A stretch of 64,000 bases of DNA from Chamaecrista fasciculata (Eukaryota > Streptophyta > Magnoliopsida > Fabales > Fabaceae): positions 145,106 through 209,105 of the forward strand of contig QANZ01023381.1 in NCBI GenBank assembly GCA_003254925.1, written 5' to 3'. Shown piece after piece: positions 27,864 to 40,276 of the stretch. The notes under the pieces are model-generated. The model had not been told where the DNA came from. It ran no database searches and was given only the letters and a program-made list of their open reading frames with translations. A program made the position numbers and the translations under genes. Within the stretch, counting starts at the first letter, position 1. Each line of letters begins with the position of its first letter.

Positions 27864-28437
27864 TGATACATTTTTAAGAGATTTATCAACATATAAAGGA
27901 AAGAGGCGTGTAAGCTTTACATGGACATATTTTAAATTGAATACACCCATGGGATAAATACCAATACCAATCTCGATAATAGTAAATAACTTAAATAATC
28001 AACAGCACTACCATAACTTCAGATGGCCAATATTAATAAGTTAGATGGAAGCTTATTTCAACTACAAGATATACAATACAAAGTTCAGATTGCTTTTCAC
28101 ATTGGTCCTCCTTTCTAGAAAAAATAATGTTTGGATTTTAACCAATCAGATTACATATCATGGTTTTAAAGATTAAAATTATGGAACTGATTTCAAAACT
28201 ATATTCATACCATAGAAATTATTGATCCCCAAAAGGAAGACAAAATCAAATATTGACAAAAACTAATTGAGAAAAGACAGATATAGCATGATCCTCAATG
28301 CAATCAAACCTAGGAAAAAAGGGAAGAAATCTGGCAGTCACTTGTCCTTGCTATAATAGCTCAGTAATATTAAGTATTTATAATACTAATTCACCATATT
28401 CATGTGCAAGCAGGTGTATATGGGATGAGCATGTGCG

Positions 28438-28721
28438 CACACACACACACTAGGAAAGAAGAAAAAGAGACAAGATCACTTCATCCCAAAAGGTTAAGAT
28501 TTTAGGGAATGACCCAAGAACAGCTCTGGCATGTATCTCTCTCGGGCCCCCTCATGCAAACAGCCTTTTGCTAGAAGCATAGATACAACACTGGCTCACT
28601 ATGCCACAACCACATGCTGATATTTAATGTAATTAGAAGAACAGAAGTGACAAGAATTCAAATTTGACTGTACGATCATAAAAATTCAAAACCATGAGGG
28701 AGGGAGAGAGAGAGAGAGAGA
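28438..28721. repeat. (CA)n and (GA)n microsatellites
   Basis: A (CA)6-7 run lies at 28438-28450 and a GA-rich run, (GA)8-9 after 'gggaggga', at 28698-28721. Both are inside the CBL leader intron. Confidence 0.8.
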
Positions 28722-31030
28722 AACCCTTGTTTGAGAATTTCTGTAGTGTAACTGTCGAGTTGCAGCAGCTCTTTAGACTCCTTACTATATCTTGATATAT
28801 TAGATTTAGCATAATAGGTACAACATTGTGATATCTGAGAATATAACTAGTGTACTTGGCCTTTTCTCAGAGTTAAATAGGTCTTATAGGATTACCAAAA
28901 AGAAAAACAAAATTAGGTCTCATAGGGTTTGAAAGTTGGCAATAACTTAGAGTCAATGGACCAGTATATAATCTCAGTAAACCACATAGTCAGTGATCAG
29001 TCCTCCTCCCAATAACTTCTAAGAATATGGAATTTCCTCTACATTCATTGTTAAAAGGTCCTCGTGCCTTTGGGACCTGATCAAGAAATCATCACATGAT
29101 TGGAGCAGACTAAGATAGTTAGTTAAGATCCAGAAATTTTCAATGCTTATAGTTGGAGAACCAGGGAAGGCTGAGGTAAGAAAAATGGATCAAGCGTCAG
29201 CAAAGATGATTCTAACTTGGGCCATACTATTTGAATCAATAAGAACTCTATCGAGGGGCAAACAGACAAGAGAAGAACTGGAACCCCACAAAAATGTCCA
29301 ACTCAGGGCAAGGTCTGCCAAAACCTAGACTCATGGAGCCACACACCGTTTCAATCTGAAACATAGGTGTTTGAGTTGATAGAACCAGAGGTGCTTGGGG
29401 GCACATGACGTATCCAAAGAGGTGTCAAAGACAAGGAATAGGCCAGTTAGTTCTCTTTGAATTGAAGTTGAGTATGAAAAGGAAATGGGTCCATCTATAG
29501 AGGTTGGAGAGAAACATAGCTGCTGCCTACTAGAGTAAAGGAAATCAACAATACTAGAGTGATAAGCAGCAGGTTGTAGCATCAATTTTTATTCCCTTGA
29601 AAAGTCACTTGGTAGCCTCAGAACTCCAAATTTGTTCAGGGAATTTATATATGAAGTTCACATTCAGGGCAACGAATATATGTTCAATACAGATTTGTTC
29701 CTATGTTTGATATAACTAATCACAAACTTGTACTGAAGCAGTTGCATAAATATAGTTTTAACTGTATAAGTGATGCTCAAATTCGATAAGCATGAAGCAG
29801 ACAGACTTCCTTTGTCATCACATGAATTTAATATGCAGAGAGATTTCATTATCTTTTAAGTGACAAAATAAAGTAAATGTGCTATATGGAGCATTAAACT
29901 AAACCATACATGCATCCTAATATTTCCAAGCAGTACTAGCGTGAAAAGGTCTTCACCCAAGCCGCAAACAGATTAAACATATAGTTTGCCCAATTATTTG
30001 AAATATAACCATTCATGTATAATTCAATATTTGACCCACCTACACAGATACACCCAAATAATATTACCAGGAACCACAACTAACAACGCTCTAAACAGAA
30101 ATAGCTTAACATTTACTCAGTTCTATTGATAGAAAATTTAACAAATCGAGTATAATGTAAATTAGACCCACCTAAACAGATCTGCCCACACAACTTGGTT
30201 ACGAAATGAATAAAAGGGAATCAAATGTAGGACAAGATGAAAAAAAACACATTAACGTGATTGCTAGCAAGACTAGAGGATTGAACATAACAATTTTGAC
30301 AGCGCAGATCAAAACTCAGTAAGTCCCACACAATTATAGAACACGGATGATGTGATTGTACCTCGATAAACCACAATCAATGATAAAAGATGGCAACATT
30401 GTAACAGCAGGCATGGCTCTGAATTGAACCCCCATTGAGATGCCGATCCGAAGACCATAGGGTTTCAAAAATGCCAGTTTTGACTTTTGAAAACAAAAAA
30501 AAAAAAAAACGAGGCACGGACCATGCAATAATGAACAGATTCATCTTCGGTGATTGATGATTAAACAAAGCACAACAGCAACAACATACAACAACAAAAT
30601 TAGGGCATTAAAATTCGATTTCAAGGTTAATCTAACAAGAAAAACAAAACGCAAGTGGCAAATGATGCAGATAAAGAACTGTGGAAATGGGTAAAAAAAG
30701 GGAGAAGTTGGGGTTTACCTTTCACAAAAAAGAGAGAAAGGAGGAGAGAGGAGGAAGCGAAGAGGATTTGGAGTCAAGATTCTCCGACATCTCTGTCTCC
30801 CTCACTGTTTTTCTTTCTTTTAATTTTAATAAAATATAAATACTATACTATGAAGCTTTGTGTAGTTATATTTATACTTGAAATATTGGAATAAAGCATA
30901 CATATTATTTATAGAATATTGAAAATTATGTTAGTAATATTATTCTTTTAATGATCTTACCAAAAATATTTAGATTTTCAAGGAAATGTTAAACTGATTG
31001 TCAATCTGTCAATATATGGAATACACTTCA

Positions 31031-31071
31031 AGTGCAATAAATTAATTGGCCAAAAAAAGTGCAATAAATTA
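31031..31071 (+). repeat. Micro-retroposon in 14-bp duplication
   Basis: AGTGCAATAAATTA occurs at 31031-31044 and 31058-31071. The 13-base insert between them is ATTGGCC plus six A. Confidence 0.75.
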
Positions 31072-31635
31072 AATACATTACCAATTATACGCGTAAAAAG
31101 AAAAACTGAATTCAATATTTATTTAATTTTTTTAGTCATGATTTCGGATTACAGTATTCACTTTTATTTATTAGTTGTCTAATTTAACATTACCAAACAT
31201 ATATATTTTTATTCAGGCAAAAAAAAACATATTTTTATTACAAAATAATGTGAATGTAATTTACGGAAAAATGCTAAAGTGTTAAAACTTAAAACCTTTG
31301 GATATAAAATTTGGATTCTTTCATTAGAAAAGTAATATTATAATATTATATTATATATATATATATAGTGTGCTCTGGATTTCTAAGGAGTATGCAAAGA
31401 TTAATTTGAATTTTATAATTATTAAAAAAATAGTTTATTATATTTTATAATTAAAGAATTATTTCTCTATAATTTCTTAGTATTTTTATTTTATTTTAAT
31501 AGTGAATTTTATTTTATCAAAAGTGAACAATTATAAAAATATTGAGGTTCAATATGAAACTTAACATCTTGGACCAAAATGAACTTATAGAGATATATAT
31601 ATATATAGGATCAATTCGTACATTGGATCAATACT

Positions 31636-31678
31636 AATATAGCCGTAGTGTTGGCCAAAAAAAAAATATAGCCGTAGT
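31636..31678 (+). repeat. Micro-retroposon in 14-bp duplication
   Basis: AATATAGCCGTAGT occurs at 31636-31649 and 31665-31678. The insert is GTTGGCC plus an A-run. Confidence 0.78.
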
Positions 31679-31818
31679 AAAAAAAAGCACCATTTTTTTT
31701 TTAGTAATGTTTTACAACAAACAAATAAAACATAATCAAACAAAACATTGAAGAAAACGGTTAAATTATAAAGACACCTATCTAAAAAATAAATAAATAA
31801 ATAAATAAAGACATATCT

Positions 31819-31868
31819 AGGTAGCACGGTCAAATTTGGGCCAAAAAAAAAAAAGGTAGCACGGTCAA
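31819..31868 (+). repeat. Micro-retroposon in 15-bp duplication
   Basis: AGGTAGCACGGTCAA occurs at 31819-31833 and 31854-31868. The insert is ATTTGGGCC plus an A-run. Confidence 0.78.
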
Positions 31869-31900
31869 TATATTATTTCGAGAGGTGATCACTGATCACT

Positions 31901-31950
31901 AAATCATAATAAATCTAGTTTACCAAAAAAAAAATCATAATAAATCTAGT
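31901..31950 (+). repeat. Micro-retroposon (ACC-polyA type) in 19-bp duplication
   Basis: AAATCATAATAAATCTAGT occurs at 31901-31919 and 31932-31950. The insert is TTACC plus an A-run; its 3' end resembles the ..CACTCACC(A)n tail of the complete SINE at 21191-21391. Confidence 0.78.
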
Positions 31951-32053
31951 GTCAACATATTTGTGATCGAAGCTGTTCCTCGTTTAAAAAGTTAGTTCTG
32001 TATCAGCTTGCATATCATATAATTGTAAACTAATTTTTTATCACTGGGAAGAA

Positions 32054-32752
32054 TAGAAATGACAATTTTTTCCAAACAAAATACCCGCGGGGATCTCCAA
32101 ATACGGAGAAAAATTCCCCATGGAGTTGGGAATGGGGTTAAATTTTACTCCCAATGTAATTTGGGGATGGGGACAGGGAATATACCAACTGCCCCGCGAA
32201 GTCCCCAACCCCGAGTTAAATATTTATATATAATTATAATTACAAACAACTTTCATCCATTAGATTTAATTTTATAGATTAATTTTTAACCCTTAGATTG
32301 ACATATATATATATAGGCAATATATATATAATATCCCAAAATTTATCATTCACTCATTCATTTTATTCTAATAGTCCCAGTCAAAACAAACTTTACCCTA
32401 ATAGTTGCACGCCCTCACTTGCTTTGATCAAGGGTGTACCAAGAGTCTGAGTCCATATTATCTTTATTTATTGATAATAATTACTTGTTTGGAATGAGTC
32501 ATCTCTAGATTGTCTTCAATTTGTGTTTATTGTTGGATTTTCTATTTTAAATCAATGCATTCCGAGCTTTCCATTAAAAACAAATTATACTGTGGAGATC
32601 CCCGTGGGGACTGTGGGGAGTCGGGGAATGGGAATGGGGGAAAATCCATCCCCAGAGTGGGGAACGGGGATGGGGATGGGGAAGACTAGGATTAGTGGGG
32701 ATGGGGATGGGGAGGGCCTCCCTGTTCCCACCATGTGCGGGTGTCATCCCTA
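32054..32752. mobile_element. Non-autonomous hAT-like element with G-rich ends
   Basis: It begins TAGAAATGACA and ends TGTCATCCCTA, i.e. imperfect terminal inverted repeats related to the hAT consensus (T/C)AGGGATGACA. GAAGAATA on the left (32048-32055, overlapping the first two bases) and AAAGAATA on the right (32753-32760) could be an 8-bp duplication at 7 of 8 positions. Subterminal regions are very G/C-rich, with 'ggggatgggg' repeats at 32600-32720 and 'cccgcggggatc' near the left. The middle is AT-rich. No transposase is encoded. Confidence 0.55.
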
Positions 32753-33042
32753 AAAGAATACGAAGATGCACGAGTTTGAAAATTATAAGTGTTCACTTAG
32801 CATCAATATCTCTCAGATAATTCCTAATGGCACCAATCCTTTACTGGAGATTAACCAAAAAAATACAAATTAAAGGATTTATACACTGCTTGTAGTTGTA
32901 GACTTGTAGTACAACATTTATGTCACCAGGAAAAACAAAATAATTATAAGAATTGAACTTACAAAGTGGGTGCAGATGAAGAAAATAGATTAGCTTTCTC
33001 TTCACTCTTCACAGATATTTTTCATGCATCTCATTGATCTCT
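32753..33042. other. NPH3 gene 3' flank
   Basis: Short AT-rich stretch that probably includes the 3'UTR of the minus-strand NPH3-family gene. Confidence 0.5.
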
Positions 33043-35746
33043 TTATCTTCCTTTTTCACGGCCAAAATCTGATTTACTCCTTGCCCTTCTCATGATTTTC
33101 TTAGGATCCAACTCCACCTTGCTCCCACTTGACATGCTTTCTTCTTTCACATGATCCCTCCCTTTCTCTGACCTCACTTCTTCAATCACCATCTTTCTTT
33201 CTACCTCTGCTGCCAGCACCTTACTCTCTGATCTTTTGCTCTTAACTCCATGTTCATCTTTCTCTCTGCTTTCAGGAAAAGGCATGCTTCTTATGCTTTC
33301 TTCTTTAGCTGGACCTAAAGAATGCTTTCCATGGCTGTCTCTTGTGTTTGGTCTCTGCTTGGCTTTTCCTAGAAGAAGCTCATGAGGTTTTGGCAGCTTA
33401 GGGTGGTGGCTAGTGGTTGACTTGGATGACCCTTTCTCTTGTTCAAAGTATAGAAGCTGCACAACGGTTCTTAATGGCAGAAGTTCATTTTTCACTGCAT
33501 GCCCACGAACTTCTGGGGACAGTTTCTGGCAATCCAGAATCCGGCATAGCCGCTTTTTCTCGGCCTTGCTCAGGTCAGGATGCTCCTGCTAATGCATTCA
33601 AGTAGTTTAAGGTTTAATGTAAGAACTATATAGACACAGAAAAATTCCAGAACTTTCATGTTATATATGATATCAATCAATACTTCACCTTAAGATAGAT
33701 GTTAATGGCCTTGTACAGATCATCATGCTCTGATCTTGCAATGTCAGGCACAGTTTCAGCAAGAGAAACAAATTTAGACACTGCCATGTTGTCATCCCTT
33801 GCCACTACTTGAAGGTATGAATCAATGAGCTTGCCAACGTTTCTGATTGATCTTAAAAAGTGGGAGCTATCTACAGCACCAGGTACCATTCTTTTCCAAA
33901 GCTTCAAGAAACTCTCTAAAACTGCTAGAACCAAGTCTACATCATAAAGATGCTGATCAGATAGTGACTTTGAAGGATAAAGCAGATCACTCACTGTAGC
34001 CTCCTCAAACTGAAGGCTGGCTCGCCTTATCAGTTCGGTTTTCGTCATAGTAGACACTCCCAAATGATTAGCAATGCTCAGAAGTCTTAACAAGAATCCA
34101 ACTGAAACTGACCCTCTATCTGCAGGAATCATGCTCACAATTGTTTCGAGAATCCTCCGGTTTTTCTCCTTGGATTCTTCGGTTTGAGATGCTGAACCGT
34201 TTGAACTCCTGAGCTTTGTGATCCCTGGTAGCCACCTACTGGCATAGACATGCAAGGCTTCACCTATAAGCTGTGGTGGTAGCACATATGCTGATCTGAT
34301 AGCCATAATTATACAACGAAATAGGTCTATCTCAAGGTCAGACACATCCTCAGTCCACCAATCTCTTGGGACAGCATGGTGCTGTTTTCTCTTGTACCCT
34401 GGCCTAGTGTAAGTGTAGGACCATTTGACCTGGACATGAGAGTCACTATTTATTAAGAAAACATTCAAATAAATTGCAGATGAACAATTCTTAGGTAGAT
34501 CAAGTCACTGTCGAAGGGACATAAAAGTATGTTTGACATAGTTGTCATTAGAACCCACCTTTGACATGGTTTTAAATTTGAGTAAACATTCAATTTAGTC
34601 CCTGAAAGATATACGAGTTGACAACTCAATTTCTTAAAGTATAGTTTACACACTTTAATTAATCCTTGAAGGCCATGGAGACAATATAATTCAGTCCTTA
34701 AGTCCATTATTTATGGACTAACTTGCAAAGACAAAAGGACTAAAATGTATTAGTTATATGACTTTCGAGGATTAAAGAGTGTAAACTAGACTTTTAGGGA
34801 TTGAGTTGTTAGTTCGTATACTTTTCAGGGACCAATTTATATGTCTACTCTAAGTTTATTTAAGATTGGCTTGGTCTATTTATCTATTTTTCATAGACTG
34901 AATTTAACTAAGAATCTTTCATAAGAATACTTGAGGAAGTGGAAATTAAAGGACGATTTAGTTCTTGACCTGTGGTGTGGGTGTGAGAACTTTCTCAATA
35001 ATTGAATCAATGCACTTTCTGACTATACCAATATTCTCAGACCATTCTTGTAACTTAGCAGTGGCCTGGAGTGTCACAATGGAGTCCTTCCATCCTTCAA
35101 GGATGCATGAATTCAAGAAAGCCTCTAGTTTCCCAAAGAAGTTTCCCTTCTCAATGGAGTCGGTCATTCGGAGGAACTTGGCAGCACAGAGTGCAGGCAC
35201 AATGTTATGGGCACTTATGTTTATCGAAATTCCGTAGCAAAACTTTGTGCACAGTTCAAAAGCCTCTTCTCCTCCAGGAATATCATGAAGCTCTAGAGAA
35301 ACACTCTCAGAATCACTAAAATCAGAGCACAGCCTTTGCAGGAGGCCACATTTCGGAAGAAGTGGAAACTGCAGCTAACAAAAGCACAGTTAAAAATGAA
35401 TCATAGTTAAATTTTGGTTTCTCTCACTCCCTCTCACTATGCTTTTGATTTTTCTTCAATACATGGAAAAAAAAAATAGAACAACATATCTCTGACAATA
35501 CAACATTGACTCTCACTTATCTAGTACCTTGTGTAGTAAGTAAGTGATGTTATTGATTTGTACCACAAGGTCTGGAGGTATATCAGAAACTAGAGTCCTG
35601 CACAATCAGAATTCATGATTGTTTGCATTTCAAGGAACGAAAAAGATCACAATGTGTTTGAGAAAAAAAGGTTGCTGCAGTGAGTACCTGGTGGCTTGTT
35701 CTGAGTAGAAAGTATCCGGCCTTGTTCCAAGTTTCATAAACTTCAT
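33043..35746 (-). CDS. NPH3/BTB-POZ family protein (5 coding exons)
   Basis: Exons in gene order: 35746-35688, 35597-35528, 35368-34970, 34429-33689, 33585-33043; the joined product is 603 aa. It begins MKFMKLGTRPDTFYSEQATR, the conserved start of this NPH3 subgroup. A BTB/POZ domain follows (~27-100, DLVVQINNITYLLHKFPLLPKCG, then GGEEAFELCTKFCYG). The NPH3 domain starts at DWWTEDVSDLEIDLF (~199) and runs through LIDSYLQVVARD, HDDLYKAINIYLK, KKRLCRILDCQKLS (434-446) and NELLPLRTVVQLLYFEQ. The tail is Lys/Ser-rich and ends RRARSKSDFGREKGR, where RSKSDF could be a phosphorylation or 14-3-3 site (inference). Such proteins are CUL3 substrate adaptors in phototropin or auxin signalling. It most resembles what I recall of Arabidopsis At3g26490. 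Intron 3 holds a foldback element. Confidence 0.95.
34581..34850. mobile_element. Foldback MITE inside NPH3-gene intron
   Basis: The left arm GAGTAAACATTCAATTTAGTCCCTG is mirrored at the right by CAGGGACCAATTTATATGTCTACTC. Internal 'gtccctgaaag / cttttcaggga' words also pair. The same terminal GAGTAAAC is shared with the element at 44969. A target duplication is not clear. It sits wholly within the intron between the third and fourth coding exons. Confidence 0.65.
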
Positions 35747-36126
35747 TGTTAATCCTTCTGGTCTGATCTATTCCCAATGGTCAATAAAAAGTTTCTACTT
35801 TAAACTTCTGAATGAAATCGTGTTGGCTTGTACCTTGAAAGATATACAACAGATCCCATAAAGTAAGCATTTGAAACCTTGTTCTGTTAATTAGATACTT
35901 CTATGGGAGAAACTTCACAAGTATGAAGTATCCGAAGTAGAAAGACTGAACAAATTGTGCAAGAAACTGAAAATGAAAACTGAAACCGGCATTTTTGGGA
36001 AGGGAAAGAGACAAGGTGTGAGTAGCATTTACAGAACAGTCTAGCTGGTGAAAAAAGCTGAAAGAGGGCCATCTAGTTGATGCTAGAGGCTGGTAAACAT
36101 GCACAAATGAGTTATTTCATGACACT

Positions 36127-36135
36127 CTTATATAG
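36127..36135 (-). promoter_or_regulatory. Candidate TATA box of the NPH3-family gene
   Basis: On the minus strand CTATATAAG reads about 380 bases before the ATG at 35746, in a region whose downstream sequence is CT-rich as in plant leaders. A 5'UTR intron (donor near 35833, acceptor just before the ATG) is possible. Alternative, more distal leader exons near 38.8 kb cannot be excluded. Confidence 0.45.
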
Positions 36136-36139
36136 TAGA

Positions 36140-37696
36140 AACTCAGAGAGAAGGAAGAAGTGAGAAAAGTTAACAATAGATGAAGGCCTCACCTCAACTT
36201 TCATTAAATAAGGCTCTAGTCATGCTGATTTTTCGGTATAATTGAACTCTTACTCTTTCGTAGAAGTAACCTCACCTACAGATTAAAGAATATATATATA
36301 TAATAAAGTACTCCAGTATATGCTGTCATGCACTGAGAAAGAAAATAATGATAAAACAGTCTATATATAGAATTGTAAGTTGCAACTGCTAAAAGGCCTT
36401 TGCTAGATGCTAGGGTGATTTGTCTATTAGCACTTTTTGGAAGCTACTTCAAACTTCAAAGTTTAATAAGTTAGTTGAAGTTAATAAAATCAAGTGCTAA
36501 ATGCTCTCATTGACTTACATCAGGCATCAGATCTTCCTGCCTGCTGTGCCTTTCCTGACATTTACAAAGAAAAACTGAAGAACATGAGAATTCGAAAATT
36601 GCGGCTGTGCCATAAGCTATTATTTTGTCCATAGAGATAAAGGATAATGAATATTAATCCTCATGCAGTATCAGTTACTTTTATCAGGTTGCTACAATAA
36701 TTAAGCGTATTCATAGACCCATGCAATTCATTATATGCTGGAAGGTGAACTTTCCTTTATAGTTAATTAAGAATTAAATCAAAACTGACTGTTGCCTCAG
36801 ATAAACACAATAATAGAAACCATTAATTACTTATTGAAATAAAAAATCACTTTTGTCAAGTGGTACACTACGACAACTTTCATTTTTCTATATATTGATG
36901 TTATTGCCTCAAATTAGATACTAATTTACTAACTGCTTTATCCATCAAAATCTCCATATGCTTTCCAGTTCCTTCAGATCTGATTGGCAGAAAAAAATAA
37001 ATAAGTAACTACCTAAAATTATATGCACCTACTCTAATAGAAAAAAGTTCACACTTTACCACAACGCATAAGAAATAGGAATATGAACATCTAAATAAAA
37101 CCCGAAGTAAATGACTAGTAGTGGTGGTATAGGTAGGGACCAACAGTAAAAAGAAGCAGCATTTAGGAGTTGCAACTTGCATTCAAAAGCTATATATCTT
37201 GAGTGGTAGCTATTAGCAAAAGAATAGGTAGTGAAAAATTTTCTATGCGGTTTTTGAAAGTTTGAAACTATAATATGAGACAAGGTGCACTACCAATCTT
37301 GTAGCTGAATGCATTAAGATTCATCCTTTAGCCAGAGATCAGTTTGTTAAGTCGCTTTCATCGTGTCTCCTTAAGGCCATTGATATATAAACTAATGATG
37401 ATTCATAGTGGTCCATTGGAAGTGTTGTATTCAAAATTATCTCATCCCACTTCCCATTATATAGGAAATTAGGAACCAGGAAAAGTAGAAGCCAAGCCAA
37501 CTTTGTCTTCTTTTCTCTTTTTCTTCCCAATTTTAAACAATGGAAACAAGCACAATCTCAGCATTACTTCCATAAAAGCAGCCTGCTAGGAGTGTTTCAT
37601 CTCAGACTTGCCTCAAATTTTGAAGTGAATTTACATCACAAGAGAAGAAAATAAAGAGGAAATGGATCTACATAAGTTTTTTTTTCTTGTAATACA
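36140..37696. other. Intergenic DNA upstream of the NPH3 gene
   Basis: No gene recognised. Short open frames near 37.1 and 37.4 kb have no family features. Confidence 0.5.
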
Positions 37697-37883
37697 AAGT
37701 TTAGATGAATTAGATCCGAAAGCTCACCAAGATCAGCTAAAGCATGCCTCCAAGCTCAATAAACCCTTAAATAGGTATTTATAAATTGCTCACCAACAAC
37801 GTTCTCAGATCAGCAACAAAATTCAAACTCACGACTTTGAGAGTTATGAGCCAACTTCTTACCAATTGGACCAACCTTTGTTA
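37697..37883 (-). mobile_element. SINE copy (same family as 21191), minus strand
   Basis: The reverse complement reads ttggtccaattggtaagaag (box A region), then cgtgagtttgaattttg (box B region), a middle 'ttgttggtgagcaatttataaatacc', and ends 'tctaaactttg'. It follows the 21191 element along its length with about a quarter of positions changed. The A-tail side carries a T-run at 37677-37685 on the plus strand. Confidence 0.7.
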
Positions 37884-39854
37884 AGATCTGCAAAATTTCT
37901 TCAAGTTATGGCATTGGTGAACTGAATAGTGAGAGCTAGCCCTTTCCCCACCATTTTTTGGTTGCAATCTGACATACAGTGCGGTCTCTGCTTTCACAGA
38001 CAAATGATATTAAAGTAAAAACCACTATGTTGGTGGCAACAGAAGCACCCATTGCTTTCAGTTTTGGCAGAAGAAAATGCCCTTCTAGTTTCTTCCAAAT
38101 TAGTTCGTGCTAGGATCCTCACAAACCACCAGTAAGTTTTGACTTAGTGAAATATGAGTTTAAGTTTAAATTCTAGAATCTAGACACAGCCAAAATTAAA
38201 CCAAAATGGAAAAACCTTAGTTGCCACCTTTTTTTCTTAGAGGTATCTCTCTCACATATCCCAATTCTATGAGCATCACGAAAATTGAGAAAGTGTTTTT
38301 GGTTTATGTCAGTGAAGCTTTGCTCTTGGCAGAATCACTGACATCCCTATTCTGAGTACTGGATGGCATCCAGCAAGGTATAATAAGACCACTTTCCTCT
38401 GAAATTGATAAAGTTGGTTCATTACAGGTCAACTTCCTCCAATCCCACCACAAGCAGAAGATTTTATTATTTTCTTTTTGGCCATATTCTCTTCGAATAT
38501 TTTAAGTATAACCTACCTATACACTATACAGTGTTTTTTTTTTCATCATCTTTTTTTTTTAAAAAAAAAAAAATGTTTATCCACTAGCCAAAACGCTCTT
38601 CATCTTAACAACAGAACTAAGAAAGAAGCTTCTTAAGATTGTAGTTTTTAAAAGGAGTGGCCAGTCAAACAGAATCAGGCATTCCATCAAACACCTTAGA
38701 AACTAATTGAAAAAAAAAAGTCTGAAGATTTGAAAAGAGACAGAGAGGAAGAAAGAACATACCCGCTTGGAAGCAGAAATATTCAAAGCTGTAAAAGCTG
38801 CATAATTTTTGCAGGAACTGAAGAAAGAAGAAGCAGAAGCAGCAGTAGGTTGTGCATATGGAAGTCAAAAATCAGAGAAGGTGAAGAATTATGAGTAGTT
38901 TATTAGGTTCATGCAAGTAAGAGAGTCAAAGAATAGGTCGTATGGTTATGGTATTGTAGGCTATGAGGTTCGGTTAGAAGCAACTAGCTAATGAAACACC
39001 AAGCAAAGAAAAGATGAGAGGAGCACAATGTCTCCCAACAAAGAGTGTTAAGAGGACAGAACAAGAGAGAGAAAGAGAGGGGTGGTTCGTTGGAAATAGT
39101 CAACTTAGTAATTCATCAAAAGCATGCTATCATGATAAGCTCCTTGAACAGGAAAGAGAATGGAATAGAAGAGAAGAAAAGAAAAGAAAAGGGGACTCAG
39201 GTCAACAAAAATGTGACATGTATTGACATATTGTATACCATTTTTTTTTTTTTTTGATTGATTGAGTTACAGAACAGTAAAAATGAAATCAAGAAGAGAA
39301 AAAGAAAGAATTTTGATGAGAAAATGGCAAGTTAAAGAGAAAACTCTGGTACCCCATTGAGAAAACAGAAAAGAAGGAAAGAAAGAAATAAAGAAAAAAC
39401 AAACATGCAAAGCAAAGTAGGGTAAAGGGTGAAGTGGTTGCTGGTATAGTAATAGTAATTGAAAAGAAGTTAAAGAAAGAGGATGTGTGTGTGGGGCCAA
39501 GTGTGTGTGCATAGGTGAAGATCCTGTGTGGAATGGTCATAATGTTTCTCCCCACTAAATCTTTGGATATTCTCCTTCTATTACCCCATTTGTAGGACCC
39601 CCACTTGTGTGCTGTCGGCCACGTGTTTTGTCCTCTGCCCTTGGATATATGTATCACTTTGACAGATTCTTAAATTCCTCTTATTTCAATATGAAAATTA
39701 TTATCAGGCCATCCCAAAAAAAAAAGGAAAATTAATAAATTATTAACTTTTTGAGAAATTTTGTTTTAAGATTTATGTAAAATTATTTACAAAAATATAT
39801 TATATATATTTTGAAAAATAAAAATATGTATTGGAGTGCAATGTTTACAAACTT
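37884..39854. other. Intergenic DNA, no gene seen
   Basis: Purine-rich stretches (38.7-39.5 kb) generate open frames on both strands, but with low-complexity Lys/Arg/Glu or Phe/Leu/Ser content. A GCGG|GTATGT donor-like site near 38.76 kb on the minus strand could belong to a distal leader exon of the NPH3 gene; this is speculative. Confidence 0.4.
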
Positions 39855-40055
39855 TTTTTTAAAAAAAAAAAAGTTTAAGTGAATTGGACTCCGAGGGCTC
39901 ATCAAGGTCAGGGCAAGCCTCCAGGCTCTATGAGCGCTTAGAGAGGTACTTACAGATCACCTACCAACAAGGTCCTAACATTAATAGTGAGAATCGAACT
40001 TATGATCTTGTGAGTTATGAGTCAATTCCTTACCAAATGAACCAATTTTTGTAAG
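39855..40055 (-). mobile_element. SINE copy (same family as 21191), minus strand
   Basis: The reverse complement closely follows the complete SINE: aattggttcatttggtaagg, then cataagttcgattctcac (box B), 'gaccttgttggtaggtgatctgtaagtacctc', 'gcgctcatagagcctggaggc', 'gagccctcggagtccaattcac'. Candidate target duplications are GTTTACAAACTT (39843-39854) and GTTACAAACTT (40056-40066), differing by one base. Confidence 0.8.
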
Positions 40056-40229
40056 GTTACAAACTTATTTGATATTAACTTCAGTTTGTTTGTTTATCTA
40101 TTATTATTAATTATGATCAAATTAATAGACTTGCCATCCCTTCCTAAACCAATCGAAATGTTTCGGCGTGGTAGACTAGGTGAAACCGTGAAAGAGTTCA
40201 TAATATAAAATTATTGATTTAATATAACC

Positions 40230-40276
40230 AAACAAGCATTTAGTTGTTGGCCAAAAAAAAAAACAAGCATTTAGTT
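40230..40276 (+). repeat. Micro-retroposon in 16-bp duplication
   Basis: AAACAAGCATTTAGTT occurs at 40230-40245 and 40261-40276. The 15-base insert is GTTGGCC plus eight A. Confidence 0.8.

Larger units (their letters stand above)
27644..30800 (-). other. CBL 5'UTR: leader exon pieces and a ~3-kb leader intron
   Basis: Immediately before the ATG, a 31-base leader segment (27674-27644) begins after a clear acceptor (ttttctggcttttag). A matching donor (GTGAAAG|GTAAACCCC) ends a CT-rich, untranslated exon at 30719, which likely starts near 30790-30800 after a 'tatttatattttat' promoter stretch. The leader intron therefore spans 27675-30718. It contains a duplicated 24-base block with an N (27800-27863), (CA)n and (GA)n microsatellites, and no credible gene. 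Confidence 0.7.
30801..32053. other. Intergenic DNA between CBL and NPH3 genes
   Basis: AT-rich DNA with no gene. It is notable for four micro-insertions within 0.95 kb (31031-31950, separate entries) and an (AAAT)n run at about 31787-31809. Confidence 0.6.

Noticed and set aside
32600..32720. G-rich tract as a promoter or CpG-island-like region, with a plus-strand open frame
   Set aside because: It is the subterminal repeat of a hAT-like element; the open frame only translates the ggggatgggg repeat.
38990..39660. Overlapping open frames on both strands in a purine-rich region
   Set aside because: Low-complexity Lys/Arg/Glu or Phe/Leu/Ser translations with no splice-supported continuation.
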